Shown: piece by piece, positions 51,231 through 61,702 of the stretch
Position numbering within the stretch: position 1 is the stretch's first letter
Layout of the letters: every line of letters starts with the position of its first letter
Source: Ustulina deusta
Taxonomy: Eukaryota > Ascomycota > Sordariomycetes > Xylariales > Xylariaceae
NCBI GenBank assembly: GCA_023159155.1
Contig: JAJNNX010000013.1
Coordinates: 744,001-808,000, forward strand
Direction: 5' to 3'
DNA length: 64,000 nucleotides
Made by a program: the position numbers and the translations under genes
Notes under the pieces: model-generated
The model's database searches: none
What the model was told of the DNA's origin: nothing
The model's input: the letters and a program-made list of their open reading frames with translations, nothing else

Positions 51231-52764
51231 ACTACTATATAACTAAAAAAATACTTTTAAATAATTAGAACAAAAAAGCAGAAAATATATAACCTTTCTA
51301 AAAGTTTAATATATAAAAAAAACAAAAATATTTTTAAAAAGCTATATAATTTTTTATAACTTTTATATAATAAATTAGCTAGCTATTTCTAACTTTTAAA
51401 AAAGAATAAAATTATACTTTAGCTATTAAATTATATAAAAATAGCATAATTAATATACTTAGCGGACTATTTAAAAAATTAGATATTATAGAGATTAATA
51501 ATTTTGTTATATAAAGCATATTTTAGTTTGTAAAATATAACCTAGCTAAGTATAATAATACTTGGATTTTTAAGTTTTAGTTTATATAAAAAATTAAAAA
51601 AAAAATAATTAAGCTATATAAAAAGTTCTAACTTGTTATATAAAGCTATAATAATAAAAATAAAAAAATAGTTTTTATTTAGTTGTTTATAATTTAGCAA
51701 ATAAGCTAGCAATTATTTTTTGTATTAGGCCCTTTTTTAATTTATAATTTTAATGTTTTAGGTAAGCTTTAAAATATTATATAGGTATATATATAATTAA
51801 AAAATAAACTAGCTAGAAAAATTATTATATAACTATTATTTAAACTAAAGTTAAAATATTTTAATAAAATAATTTTTTGGATTATATAACTATTATATAG
51901 ATTTATAGAATTAGAGCTATATTAGTTCAAAATATATTACTAGTACTACTACAAAAAACTAAAAATAATTATTTTTATATATAACTTATATTTTTTGTTT
52001 ATAGAAAATCTGTTGTATAATTTTAGTATTACTAGCTTATAGACAGATAATATATTTAGTTTTGTAATTTTAGGCTTTTTAGAAAAAAAAAATATAAACT
52101 TTAATAAGCTAAGTTTTGCACGAAGCTAAAAGAAGTACTTTAGTAAAACTACTTTATAAAGTTTAATAATAAATAAATTATATTATTGTTTAAAAAAAAG
52201 ATTATTTTAACCTAGAAAGGCCAAACAAACTAACTAAACCTGGTTGATTTTTATACAGCTAATTTTATTTAGTAATATATTTTGCAATAAGCAAAAAAAG
52301 CATATATTAGTAGTATTTGCTAGCTAGAAGTAGCGTATAACTTATATATTGCTGCTTAAATAATAGATTTTATATTATATAATATTAAAAATCTAAACAA
52401 AAAAATTTAATAGCAAATAAATAATTATAACTATAGTTTAATATTTATATTATTTAATTTATGTTATATAAAACTGTTTATTTTTATAAATAAATTGTTT
52501 ATAAATAATATAAATATAATTTTTTAGTTTAGATTTATTATTATATTAGGTATAAAGCGCTATATAAAAAAAAATTTAAGTTTTAAGATTAAAAGTAATA
52601 TTATATATTAGAACTTAAATAAATATAAACAAGTAACTAAAAACATATTTATAAATAAGTTATATAATATAATTAATAGATTTAATAGTACTATTGCTTT
52701 TTATATAATATTTTAGAAAATTATAGCTTTACTAGAATTATTTTTAATTTTAGCTATTTTATGT

Positions 52765-52960
52765 TTAGATTTAAAATTGTTATATAATTATTTAGTAAAA
52801 CTAAATATAATATAAAAAAAGTAGTTAATAATTAATATTATGTTTTTTTGCAAGTTATATAAAAAAAAAAAATTTTTAAAGTATAATAAATTAATAAAAA
52901 AAATAACTTAGTTAATGCGTTTATAAAACAAACGTTAAATTAAGTATTAAAAACTTTTGT
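52765..52960 (+). pseudogene. Copia RNase H remnant, layer D
   Basis: Reads LDLKLLYNYLVKLNII, then blocks matching the C-terminal part of fungal copia RNase H (expected DSKSLYDCLVKLGTTQ, and later a TK-x-ALKTL-like end). The expected Asp and Ser are replaced as in RIP. Confidence 0.75.
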
Positions 52961-53254
52961 TTTAATAAATAAGCTAACTATATAAGTTAAAATATTTATT
53001 AAACAAATATAAAAAGTTATTATATAAGTATAGCATTTATATAAAAAAAAAAAGTTAAAATAATAAAAATAACATATAATATATTAATTTTAAATAAAAA
53101 TAATATAAACTTTATTTTATTTTTTTTAAGTATTTATTTTTTTATTATATAACTAAGAATTTTTTTTTTTTTTTTCCTATAAAACTTTTTTTTTTTATAT
53201 ATAGTAACTATATTAAATATTATATAATTACTATATATATGCAGTACAAACGTT

Positions 53255-53428
53255 ATGTTAGAATTTAACGATTTAGCAATAGCTATAAAACAGGAAGCTA
53301 TTACGGGCCGTATAGGCATTCTATATACAAGCAGCAATGGCAGTACTGCGCAACTAGATAAGAACCGCACAAAAGTAACTTTTGCAATAAAAGATTTATG
53401 CAATTACAAGCGTAAGCGGCTTAGTTAA
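53255..53428 (+). CDS. Intact 57-residue ORF in a low-RIP island of layer D
   Basis: An ATG-to-TAA frame of 58 codons between the RNase H remnant and the 3' LTR. Unlike the surrounding DNA it keeps G and C bases and has ordinary amino-acid composition (begins MLEFNDLAIAIKQEAITG, ends CNYKRKRLS). The island of milder composition runs to about 53950. I recognise no family. It may be a fragment of a copia C-terminal extension, captured host DNA, or chance. Confidence 0.35.
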   Translation: MLEFNDLAIAIKQEAITGRIGILYTSSNGSTAQLDKNRTKVTFAIKDLCNYKRKRLS

Positions 53429-54112
53429 TAATACTTAAATTTGAATGTTGACCGAGGGCAGAGCAGCAATTTAGGCTTTATTAGCTTACGTACGAAAAGC
53501 TAATATATTAGTAATATATATAAATATAATATATAAAGTAGTGGATTGTGAAGGTAATAAGGGACAGAGGACGGCGAGGAACTTGAGTGCTTTTTATGCT
53601 TGGGCTTTTTTATGCACGAGCTAATGTATATTTGTTTACTTTTGTGTTCTTTTTGCACGAAGTAATGTGTACCTGCTTACTTTTGTGTTTTTTTTATACA
53701 AAGGATGTTTGTTAACTTGGCTATATATGTATTATATTGAAGGCTTTAACTGGTAACTGCCCGTACAAAGCTTACTGACTAGACAAGTTAGCTAATTATA
53801 AACTTTGCTAGTGCATAGATTAAAGGTACTTGGTTTAGTTTTAACCCGGATGGCTACCGAGTGACCTTTGGTTTATATTTTTGGTTAATTGTATAGCTAG
53901 GATATTAGCTTTATGATTTTGTTTTTTGTAATTATATTTGGGACAAACAACTAAGTAATTTAGCTGTTGTACGTAAGGCTAGATTGCTAATCTGATTAAT
54001 ATATTTATTAGATAAGGTATTACATATGTATTCTAGTTAGTTGTATAGTATATAGTTATTTTTTTTTTTTTTTATATAATAGGCGGTTATAACTAAAAAA
54101 GAAAATAGCTAG

Positions 54113-54396
54113 TGTTAGAATAACTAGCATTAGTTATAACTATATTGTGCACTTGTGTATTGTATGGGTGAATAAATGTTTTTGTATAAAGATTATTAGT
54201 TGTAAAGACTTTATTTTTTTTTATTGTTTTAGCTTATACGCTAGCAGAATTTTTTCTTTAAGAAAAATTCTGTTTTGTACAAAGTATTTTTTTTTTTTTT
54301 TTTAATACAGGATTTAGATATAATACAATATAGTATATTCTGTTAATACGTGTTTATTTGCTTTTATATACAATATTATACATAGCCTATTTAATA
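54113..54396 (+). repeat. Layer D 3' LTR
   Basis: 284 bp partner of the 5' LTR, followed directly by the ATTAT target duplication. Confidence 0.9.
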
Positions 54397-56977
54397 ATTA
54401 TATAAGTTTTTTTTATTTTAGCAATATTTTTTATAGTTAGGTTATTTCTTTTTAAAATACTAATATAAAGTTATTATATAATATTATATGCCTAGTTATA
54501 CTAGTTTGTGGCTTATTATTATTATTTTTAGTATTTTATATCTTTTTCTAACTTTATATTTTTATATTATATATTTATTTAGAAAAAAAAGTATAACAAC
54601 TATTCTTTGGTATTATTTATTATTAAGTTATGTTTATAGTTAGGTTTAGCTAGTAAGTCTAGCAAAAATACTAATTTGTTTTATTAATAATTTAATAAAA
54701 TATTATAAGCTTAGAACTATAACTTATTAAAAATAATATTATATTATATATTTAACATAAATATAAAGATCTATTAAAAAGTGCAGCTTTAAATTTTTAA
54801 GTTAATTAATAATACTTGCCTAATCAATTGCTAACTTTTGTTATTATAACTTATTACAAAATATAGCAGTATTTTTATTATAGTAAATTATAGTTATTGT
54901 AGGACTTTTTTAGTAAAGCAAATATTTATAAATATATATAGTCTAGCTCTTATATTTTTAAAAAAATTATAAATTATTAAAAATAGTTTATTACTGCTTA
55001 TAGTATAAGTATATAAAAAGAGCTTTTTTTTTTTAAATTTATTTATTATATTTTTTTTTTTATAATCCGGAAATATACTCTTTAAATAAAAATCCATTTT
55101 ACTTAGGGTTACTTTTTTAATAGCTTAGCGTAATCTTTATTAGAACTATTTTTTAAAATAAGTATATTTAGTCTGTTATATTTTATAAATATAATATTTA
55201 CTTAAGCTTTGCGGTTAGCCGCTACGCTAGCTTTTATTAAATAGTTTTTTAATATATATTTTTATTGTTTATAATTAAAGCATTTTTTTTTAAAAATTAG
55301 CTTTTTTATTTTATTATTACTAATTTTAGAGCTTTGGACTACAGGTGCTATATTGCTTTTTATACCTGCTTTACTTTCTTAGTTAGTATTTTTTTTTTTT
55401 TTTTTTTTTTTTTTTAGCTATAATAAAAGTTTGCTTTTTAGCTTTATAAGCTATATTTTTCTTTTAGTTATTAATATTTAGCTAATAAGCAATTTAAATA
55501 GTATACTTTATATAAGTATTAAAAATCAATTTTTAAGTTTTTCTTTTTATTTTTTTTTATTAAAATATATTTTACTAGTAAGTCGGACAAAGTTGTTTTT
55601 AAACTTAAAAAACTTATTTAAAGATTTACTTTTAAAAAACAACCTTTTTTATTTTTTTTTAAACTTAGTAGTTTTATTAATATTATAATAATTATCCTAA
55701 AAATAAATTAATAGTATTGCAAAAGTTTTAATTTAATTTAAATAAATATTTTTGAAGTAAAACTATAAGTTTTCCGTAGTTTTTCCCTTAAAACAGGACT
55801 TAATATTTGTTATTTTTGCAGTATTATTAGCGAACTAATCCTTATTAATAAAAAGGCAGTTTTTTATATTTTTATATTATATTTTAAACTTAACTTTGTT
55901 TTTTGCTGCATTATTATAAAAAATAGTTATATATATTTAAGCAATTTTATAAAACTTTTTTTTAGTTTATTCTAAATATAAAATTAATTAATATTAAGCA
56001 ATCAAATCTACTACGTACTAATTTATTTTTATTATTTAATTTTATAAACTATTGCGCTAAGCAGTTATTGTTTTAAATTTATTTAGAAATTAGTTAATAA
56101 TTTATTACTAGTCCGTTTATTAAAAAATATTTATATAATAGATTAAAAAGCTAAGGTTACTAAACTTAAACTTAGCAAGTTATATTTAAAGATTTTTAAT
56201 CAAAATCTTTTAATTAGTACTTTTATTAGTACCTAAGTTAGTAAAGTACTTACTTTACTTAAAAAAACTTATTATATTATCTTTAGTTTTTTATAATAAT
56301 TTATATAGATCTAAAGTATATTAAATATTAATAATTATTATAATATTTTATAGTTTAAACTTTTACTATAAAGCTTTTAAATAATTTAAAATAGTATTAA
56401 AAATAGCCTAGTCTATAAATCTTTCAAATATAGAGATTATTTGTTTTATTTTTAAAGTAATTATATTAAAAAAAAAACAAAATTATTTCTTTTAATACAA
56501 GCTACTATATACTAGTTAATTAGGTTTATAGCTTTTTTATTAAATTTTTTTTATTTGTAATAATATTAATAGTTAATAAAAACAAAATTAGTAATAGCTT
56601 ACTTAAATTTATTACTTACTTAAACAATAATAAGTTATTTATTTTTATTATTATTATATTTAGCTATAATAGATTAACTAAACAAAAGTTCTTATATAAA
56701 CAATATATTTAATAATTATTATTATATATTAAAACAAAATCTTTTATTAGATCGAAATATACTTTTTTTAAAGTTATCTAATAAAAAATATACTTTTTTA
56801 TAAGCTACGTTTTCTATGTAAGTATACTCTTTTAAAGTTTATACTATACTACTAAAACAAAAACTAGGTCTTAGTAAATAGTTTAAAGTTATAGTAAGTA
56901 GTTGTAATATATACTATATATAAATTGTTTAATTGTTTAGAAAAATATTTAAAAGCAGTCCTAATATGCTTTATAAA

Positions 56978-57264
56978 AATAATATTTAGATTATTATACG
57001 TTAAGCAATTATAAAAAGCAAAGCTTTATTCCGAAAGCAAACTTTATATTAAAATCTAAATATAAAATAAAAAAAAAGCTAATTTTATAAAAGTATATTA
57101 TAGGTTCTTTATAGGTAGATTAGTAAGAAATATGGGCAGCTGTTAGGTAATTGCTAGGTACCGGCCAGGTATAAGTCATATAACTTAGGAATTAAAGATT
57201 GCGGTTTGTATAGCTTGTGGGTTGCAGCCACGCTGCTGGCCACTATACCACTATACCGTAACTA
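56978..57264 (-). repeat. Layer C 5' LTR
   Basis: Right copy of the layer C repeat. It keeps more G and C than its partner, especially from 57120 on. Confidence 0.75.
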
Positions 57265-57874
57265 TAATCTAGCTAACTTAATATTTTTTGCTAGTACTTT
57301 TTAAAAATCTTTTAATTTATATAAAGTTTAGCTATACTTAATATATAAATATATAGCTTATATATTGATTTTTTTTCTAGTTATTATATAAAAGTTATAT
57401 AAAATATTATTATATATACAAAAATTAATTGTTTTTTATATAGCAGTTAAAAAAATACTAGTATGCTTAGCAATTTTTTTAGCTATAAACTTATATAGAA
57501 AGTCGGTCGAAAACATTAAAAGTTATTTTTTAAAAGCTTTAGCATTTTTATATGTTTGCTTTTAATAGCCTTTATATAATTAGTTATTATTTGATATATT
57601 TATAAATATAAAAAATAAAATAAAAGTTTAATTATAATACGAACTTTTGCGTAGTTTATATAATAATAATCAAGAAATAGTATAATTATACGCTATTAAT
57701 TACACTTTTATATAAAAGCTGAGCTAAAATACAAATAAATAATTAATTTTTTTTTTATTGGCTTACTACTAAAAGAACTAAAGTACGATACAGAATATAC
57801 GGTTTGTACAACCAGGTTAAGATTCTGTTTTTACTTTTGCTAATTTATGTTCTTTAGCCGAAAACACTGATCAG

Positions 57875-58109
57875 TGTTAGGTAGCTAGGGGGTACAATAT
57901 TATACGTAATAAAAAAATAAAATAAATAACTATATATATCGATCTATTTTTTTAATTATCCGTACGAAGGTAAAACCTTCGTACGGAAGATTTTTATATA
58001 GTAAGAGAATTCTGTATATATATACCGCTTACGCAATTAAACCAATCAGCCAATTGCTAGATATCAGTTAGCAGTAGCCTTGTGCGCAGTCAACACTATT
58101 ATTACAACA
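57875..58109 (-). repeat. Layer B 5' LTR
   Basis: 235 bp, preceded at 57866 by the palindrome CACTGATCAGTG that overlaps its first bases, and followed by CTACT. Confidence 0.92.
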
Positions 58110-58535
58110 CTACTGATTAATTTGTACTACAAACTTATGTTTTTAATATTTAATCTATTTTTCTACGGCTTGTACGTTGATGTTTGTTATACTTGACGTT
58201 AAAGTTCTGATTTTGTACGCTTTTAATAGCTTTACTTACGTACTACATAGAAGCACATATGTTTATTTTAGTTTGGCTTTATACTTTACTTACTTGTTTA
58301 AGGTGTTATTTTAGTGGCATATTTTATGTTCCCGATCAGAGTTCTTTTGTGGCTTGCATATGGAAGGAATTATACTGTGTTCAATTAGTTGCCTCCTTTT
58401 CTTTCTTTTTTGTTTAGGGGTATTATTACGAGAAGCACCAAAAGTACGACGGTTGATAGGACTGAATGGCTTTATTGCGTGTTAGTAATGGCTTCATTCG
58501 GATTGTTTGGGGCGGCTTTGTTGCTCTGGGAGTAG

Positions 58536-58670
58536 TGGGCAGGTTTATTAGGTGTAAAGGTCGGGGAAGTTATAGTCAGATTCCTACTGTATATTTAGCT
58601 AGCAACTGTATGCTTGGAACCTCTCTATGAACAATACAACATCTTTTCCACTTTAAGACCTGTTTCTTAT
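58536..58670 (+). repeat. Layer A right terminal repeat
   Basis: Partner of 36575-36708, with several C-to-T and G-to-A changes relative to it, for example TTTATTAGG for TTCATTGGG. Confidence 0.75.
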
Positions 58671-58675
58671 CATAG

Positions 58676-59512
58676 CTTCTTTCTTGCTGTGAAGGCCACA
58701 AATCAAGCGTACATATTCCTACCTATTTAATTTTGTTCTCATTCATTCGTTGCGCCACGGACAAGGTCTCCTCTTTGCCCAGCAGGGCCGTGATGCGAGG
58801 TCCTATGACTCGGGCTCCCTCCTTTCCATCACCTCGCTTAGTCTACGACTATTCCATAGCAGACAGCTATTACTCGGAGGTATAGCGGTAATTGCATGTC
58901 TGCCCGCAGCTATATAGCTGTCATTACAATTATTCCCGTAACTGCCCAGGACATACATCTCTGATACCGGTGAGGCCGGCTGCTTGGGGGCGTTGGGGCT
59001 GCAGCTGTCTGCGAGTACGTGTTGCTCTATGTAGACCTCCTTGCCAGTGTACCTGGAGGGCAGCACTTGGTATCATAATGGTTGGTTGCTTATAACACCG
59101 CACTTCCACTCCCATTCGCACTTGCAAAAAACTCTCCTCTCTCCCGCAATCTCAAAAGCAGACTACGTGCGGCCAGAACTAGTCAAAATACGACGAATAG
59201 TGCCCAGGCGATGCGCATATAGATGTACATGTCAAATACCTCGGTATGCATATTCGTCGTCCTCACCACCGTCATCGCGAGGTACAATACCTAGATAGAA
59301 GTGCCCAAGGTAGATAGCAATATCTAGTTAGAGAGGCAGAGTCGGTTTCGTGGTCCGGACTCAGACAAGAGGTTCTGTTTCCCTCCCTCCTCGGTTCGGT
59401 TCGGTTCGTAGTCGTCTACTCTGTGTGCCTTCATCGCAGTTCTCTACTTCTTCACTTCACGAAATTCAATCCTCCTCCCGACTTCGTTCTGTCGTTGTCA
59501 TTTTTTTGTTAT
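58676..59512. other. Intergenic right of the transposon nest
   Basis: GC content returns to the genomic norm immediately. No gene is supported; a minus-strand frame at 58803-59066 has no ATG start of interest and no domain. Confidence 0.5.
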
Positions 59513-60349
59513 TTATTTCTGCTCCATGAGACATACAGCCTGTTCCATAATTTGATAGACCAAGTCCTCTACATCAGCATCTGTTCTCCTCTCTCTTCCC
59601 TCCCAATCTTTTTGCTCGAGCTCGCGCGTGTGTTGGAGGTCCCCGGATATTTCCTCCGCCTCGTCCTTTCCGTCTTCTTCTTCTTCTTCCTCTTCCTCTT
59701 CCTCACAATCCACCCAATCCCCCTCATCAACCTTTCTCATCCGCTCGAGGCACGCCCTAGCCCTCAGCGCCGTCCACTCGGCCCGGGAATGCGGGGAGGG
59801 CGACACAGGGACTCCGCTGACAATATCCGTCGCAATGGGGTCGTTGAAGGTGACGCGTCTCTCGAAAACGATATCGCATTCGCTTTCCTCGTCCTCCCAA
59901 CAAGACTGGTCCTCTTCCTCTTCTCCCTCCCTGTCCTCCTTCTTCCCCTCTTCATCGCCATCGTCATTGTTGTCTTCATCGCCGTTCTGGTTGTTATTGC
60001 TATGGTGCGTCGCGTCCGCACCACGGAATCGCCGCCTAGTCTTCTTCAGTATCCCAATGACGGTGAACCCCTCATCGGGCGATGACGAGTCCGTGCTTGA
60101 TGCCGAGTCCGTGCTGGACGTCGAATATGCCGATGACAGAGATGAGACCGACGAGCAGCGGGATAGCGGGGCTAACTGGGCTAACTCTGTTGGTTCGGGT
60201 GACTCATGCAAACGTGGGTGTGAGTGTGAGTGTGAGTGCGAATGTGAATGTGAATGTGATGCCTTCTTGCCATGTATGTTGCCGCCATATGAGATATACA
60301 AACCCGACACCCCCGGCAGCGTGGACTCGACGCAAATATCGCCGGCCAT
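59513..60349 (-). CDS. Acidic low-complexity fungal protein, 278 residues
   Basis: Frame from ATG 60349 to the stop at 59513; the frame is open further upstream but without an ATG. Order: N-terminal block with CVESTLPGVSGLYISYGG, a His-Ser repeat (about seven HS units), a Ser/Thr-rich segment, a basic patch (KKTRRRFRG), Asp/Glu/Asn-rich stretches, a conserved-looking block ERRVTFNDPIATDIV followed by a Trp/Arg-rich helix (AEWTALRARACLERMRKV), a poly-Glu run, and a C-terminal helix (DVEDLVYQIMEQAVCL). RRVTFND resembles short phosphatase- or kinase-docking motifs, but that is only a resemblance. Function unknown. Confidence 0.72.
   Translation of the reverse strand: MAGDICVESTLPGVSGLYISYGGNIHGKKASHSHSHSHSHSHSHPRLHESPEPTELAQLAPLSRCSSVSSLSSAYSTSSTDSASSTDSSSPDEGFTVIGILKKTRRRFRGADATHHSNNNQNGDEDNNDDGDEEGKKEDREGEEEEDQSCWEDEESECDIVFERRVTFNDPIATDIVSGVPVSPSPHSRAEWTALRARACLERMRKVDEGDWVDCEEEEEEEEEEDGKDEAEEISGDLQHTRELEQKDWEGRERRTDADVEDLVYQIMEQAVCLMEQK
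60217..60260 (+). repeat. GTGTGA/GAATGT hexamer tract
   Basis: Six to seven hexamer units that encode the His-Ser repeat of the minus-strand gene. Confidence 0.85.
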
Positions 60350-61702
60350 GGTGGTTGGTCCTGGATATAGATATTCGCTCACTGACGGTAAGTAGCCGAT
60401 GCGATGTCCAACGAATGCGCCTTTTCGCGATGCCGAGATGGGTGGGAGTCAGAAATACGGTCCAAAACAATCACCGATCGAAAGCAGATCTCGGTCTCGC
60501 CAGATGAGACATGGACACCAGCCAGCACTTTTCTCTCTTCTCTTTTCCTTTTTCGTTGTCTTCTGTTTGTTTCGCTGTTGTCTGACGTAATTAGATCGAA
60601 ACAGTCACTTTCGGCGGGGTCAGCATGCCGAATATATATAGGTAGGTATGACAACTTACAGGTCACGGTTACTGTGTGCGGTACTGTGTGTTGCCGAAAC
60701 AGGTAGGTGCCGAGGAATTTAATTGGTATGGCTGGGCGAGTACACTAAGTAAGTACCTAGGTAGTCTTGCTCACCTAAGTAATCGATTATTAACGCAAGG
60801 AATTGGTGCATGGTGCCGGATCAAGATGAAGACTTGAACTCGAGCTCTTTAAAACGTAGGTACATAAACAGCAGAATAGCAAATAGTAAAACAAAAAAAT
60901 AGACAAACAAATAGACAAATAAGATAGTCTTAAGGTTTTTGTTTCCGACTCAATGCGTAGAGGCCCAAAGCTAGTTGCCAGGTCATTCATTATTGGCTGT
61001 GCCTTGATGCCATCCCAACTCTACCTTAGGTACCTGTTAGGCAGGTATTCTTACAGTGGACAGAAAAGAGAAGGCGGGGTTCGGATTGATTGTTCCCGCA
61101 CTGAAGCCCCGATCTGACACTGTCAGGCATTATTCAGCACATTAGGTGCCTAACCATTGGCGACCTGTCTTGCCTCGACCAGAAACCGGAACCGTCTCTG
61201 CTTCGCCTGCAGTTCCATTAGGTACCTAGTTAGCGGTCATTATTTGTGCCCGACCTGTCAACAACTTGTCTAGATTCAACAGTTTTCATTCCATGTACTG
61301 AGAGAGAGATATGAAATTGGCTTCCTGAAATAAACTGTTTTCCTCTCTCTTTGCGCATAGATAGTATCAATCATTCTTTTTATTTTTTATTTTTTTTAAA
61401 GAAAATGGCGCTAACGTTCTATTAGGAGTAGCAACCAAATTACCACAGTGTGCTAATATATCTAATGGGAGTAATACTATGTATGTATGTTGGATTCTGA
61501 TATCTAAAGTAGGCCTGCTGGCTGTTATATTTCCTCGCTGCAGATTGGAACAGTAACAACACTCTGACATCGTCTGTCCTAGTGTTATTCACATTCCCTG
61601 GTATATCCATTCGATGTCCGTGCTTTATCATCATCCTCGTGCTTGTCATTCTCCTAATCATCCTCGTCACGGGATTCGTATTCGTCCCTTTAGTTTCTGT
61701 CT
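60350..61702. other. Intergenic, 1.35 kb
   Basis: Promoter side of the acidic protein and 3' side of the ankyrin gene, with further TACCTAGGTA-like words near 60755 and 61220. No gene supported. Confidence 0.5.

Larger units (their letters stand above)
47264..54396 (+). mobile_element. Layer D: Ty1/copia LTR retrotransposon, innermost
   Basis: LTRs 47264-47549 and 54113-54396 (286 and 284 bp), starting TGTTGGAATAAC / TGTTAGAATAAC and ending TTAATA (probably once TTAACA). The target duplication ATTAT is exact (47259-47263 and 54397-54401). Length is 7.13 kb. Remnants read on the plus strand in copia order: pre-integrase and integrase (50.1-51.2 kb), then RNase H (52.77-52.96 kb). Integrase upstream of RNase H identifies copia rather than gypsy. 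Protein frames contain many RIP-type stops. Confidence 0.88.
43300..57265 (-). mobile_element. Layer C: Ty3/gypsy LTR retrotransposon, nested host of layer D
   Basis: Direct repeats of about 286 bp at about 43300-43585 and 56978-57264 share TTATTCC-AAAGCAAACTTT, GGAATTAAAGATTG and GTTTGTATAGCTTG words in order. The only long open remnant is a reverse transcriptase on the minus strand (46510-47004), which sets orientation: the 5' LTR is the right copy. Without layer D it is about 6.8 kb. A minus frame at 54894-55097 could be the retropepsin start, with low confidence. LTR ends are blurred by mutation, and I could not resolve a target duplication, so the boundaries are good to perhaps 20 bp. 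Confidence 0.78.
37128..57874. other. RIP-degraded AT-saturated block
   Basis: Apart from the LTR copies and a few islands, the sequence is almost entirely A and T with runs of TpA. Protein homology is visible only through many stops, typically at former Trp or Gln codons (TGG to TAG/TAA, CAA to TAA). This is the expected result of RIP on duplicated DNA. The composition changes within a few hundred bases of the outer LTRs. Confidence 0.88.
36893..58109 (-). mobile_element. Layer B: Ty1/copia LTR retrotransposon, nested host of layer C
   Basis: LTRs at 36893-37127 and 57875-58109, each exactly 235 bp, with TG..CA ends and a perfect target duplication CTACT (36888-36892 and 58110-58114). Without the inserted layer C it is about 7.25 kb. 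Coding remnants read on the minus strand: integrase-like near 40.4-41.1 kb and RNase H-like at 38595-38783, both parallel to layer D. Stops and A/T substitutions saturate all frames, so the element is dead. Orientation follows from the remnants, so 57875-58109 is the 5' LTR. Confidence 0.85.
36575..58670. mobile_element. Layer A: short LTR (TRIM-like) element, split by nested insertions
   Basis: Outermost layer. Terminal direct repeats are 36575-36708 and 58536-58670 (about 135 bp, starting TGGGCAGGTT). A candidate 5-bp target duplication CATAG flanks them at 36570-36574 and 58671-58675. Removing the inserted layer B leaves about 874 bp (36575-36892 plus 58115-58670) with no coding capacity, matching a terminal-repeat retrotransposon in miniature. 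The right ends of the repeats are poorly matched, so the exact boundary is uncertain. Copies differ mostly by C/T and G/A changes. Confidence 0.6.

Noticed and set aside
53134..53403. Minus-strand 89-codon frame in layer D
   Set aside because: Antisense to the element, starts from a non-ATG codon and ends in poly-Lys from the poly-T tract. The plus-strand ATG frame is the better candidate.
59423..60395. Long plus-strand frames rich in Ser, Phe and Leu
   Set aside because: Complement of Glu/Asp- and His/Ser-rich codons of the minus-strand gene; low-complexity shadows.
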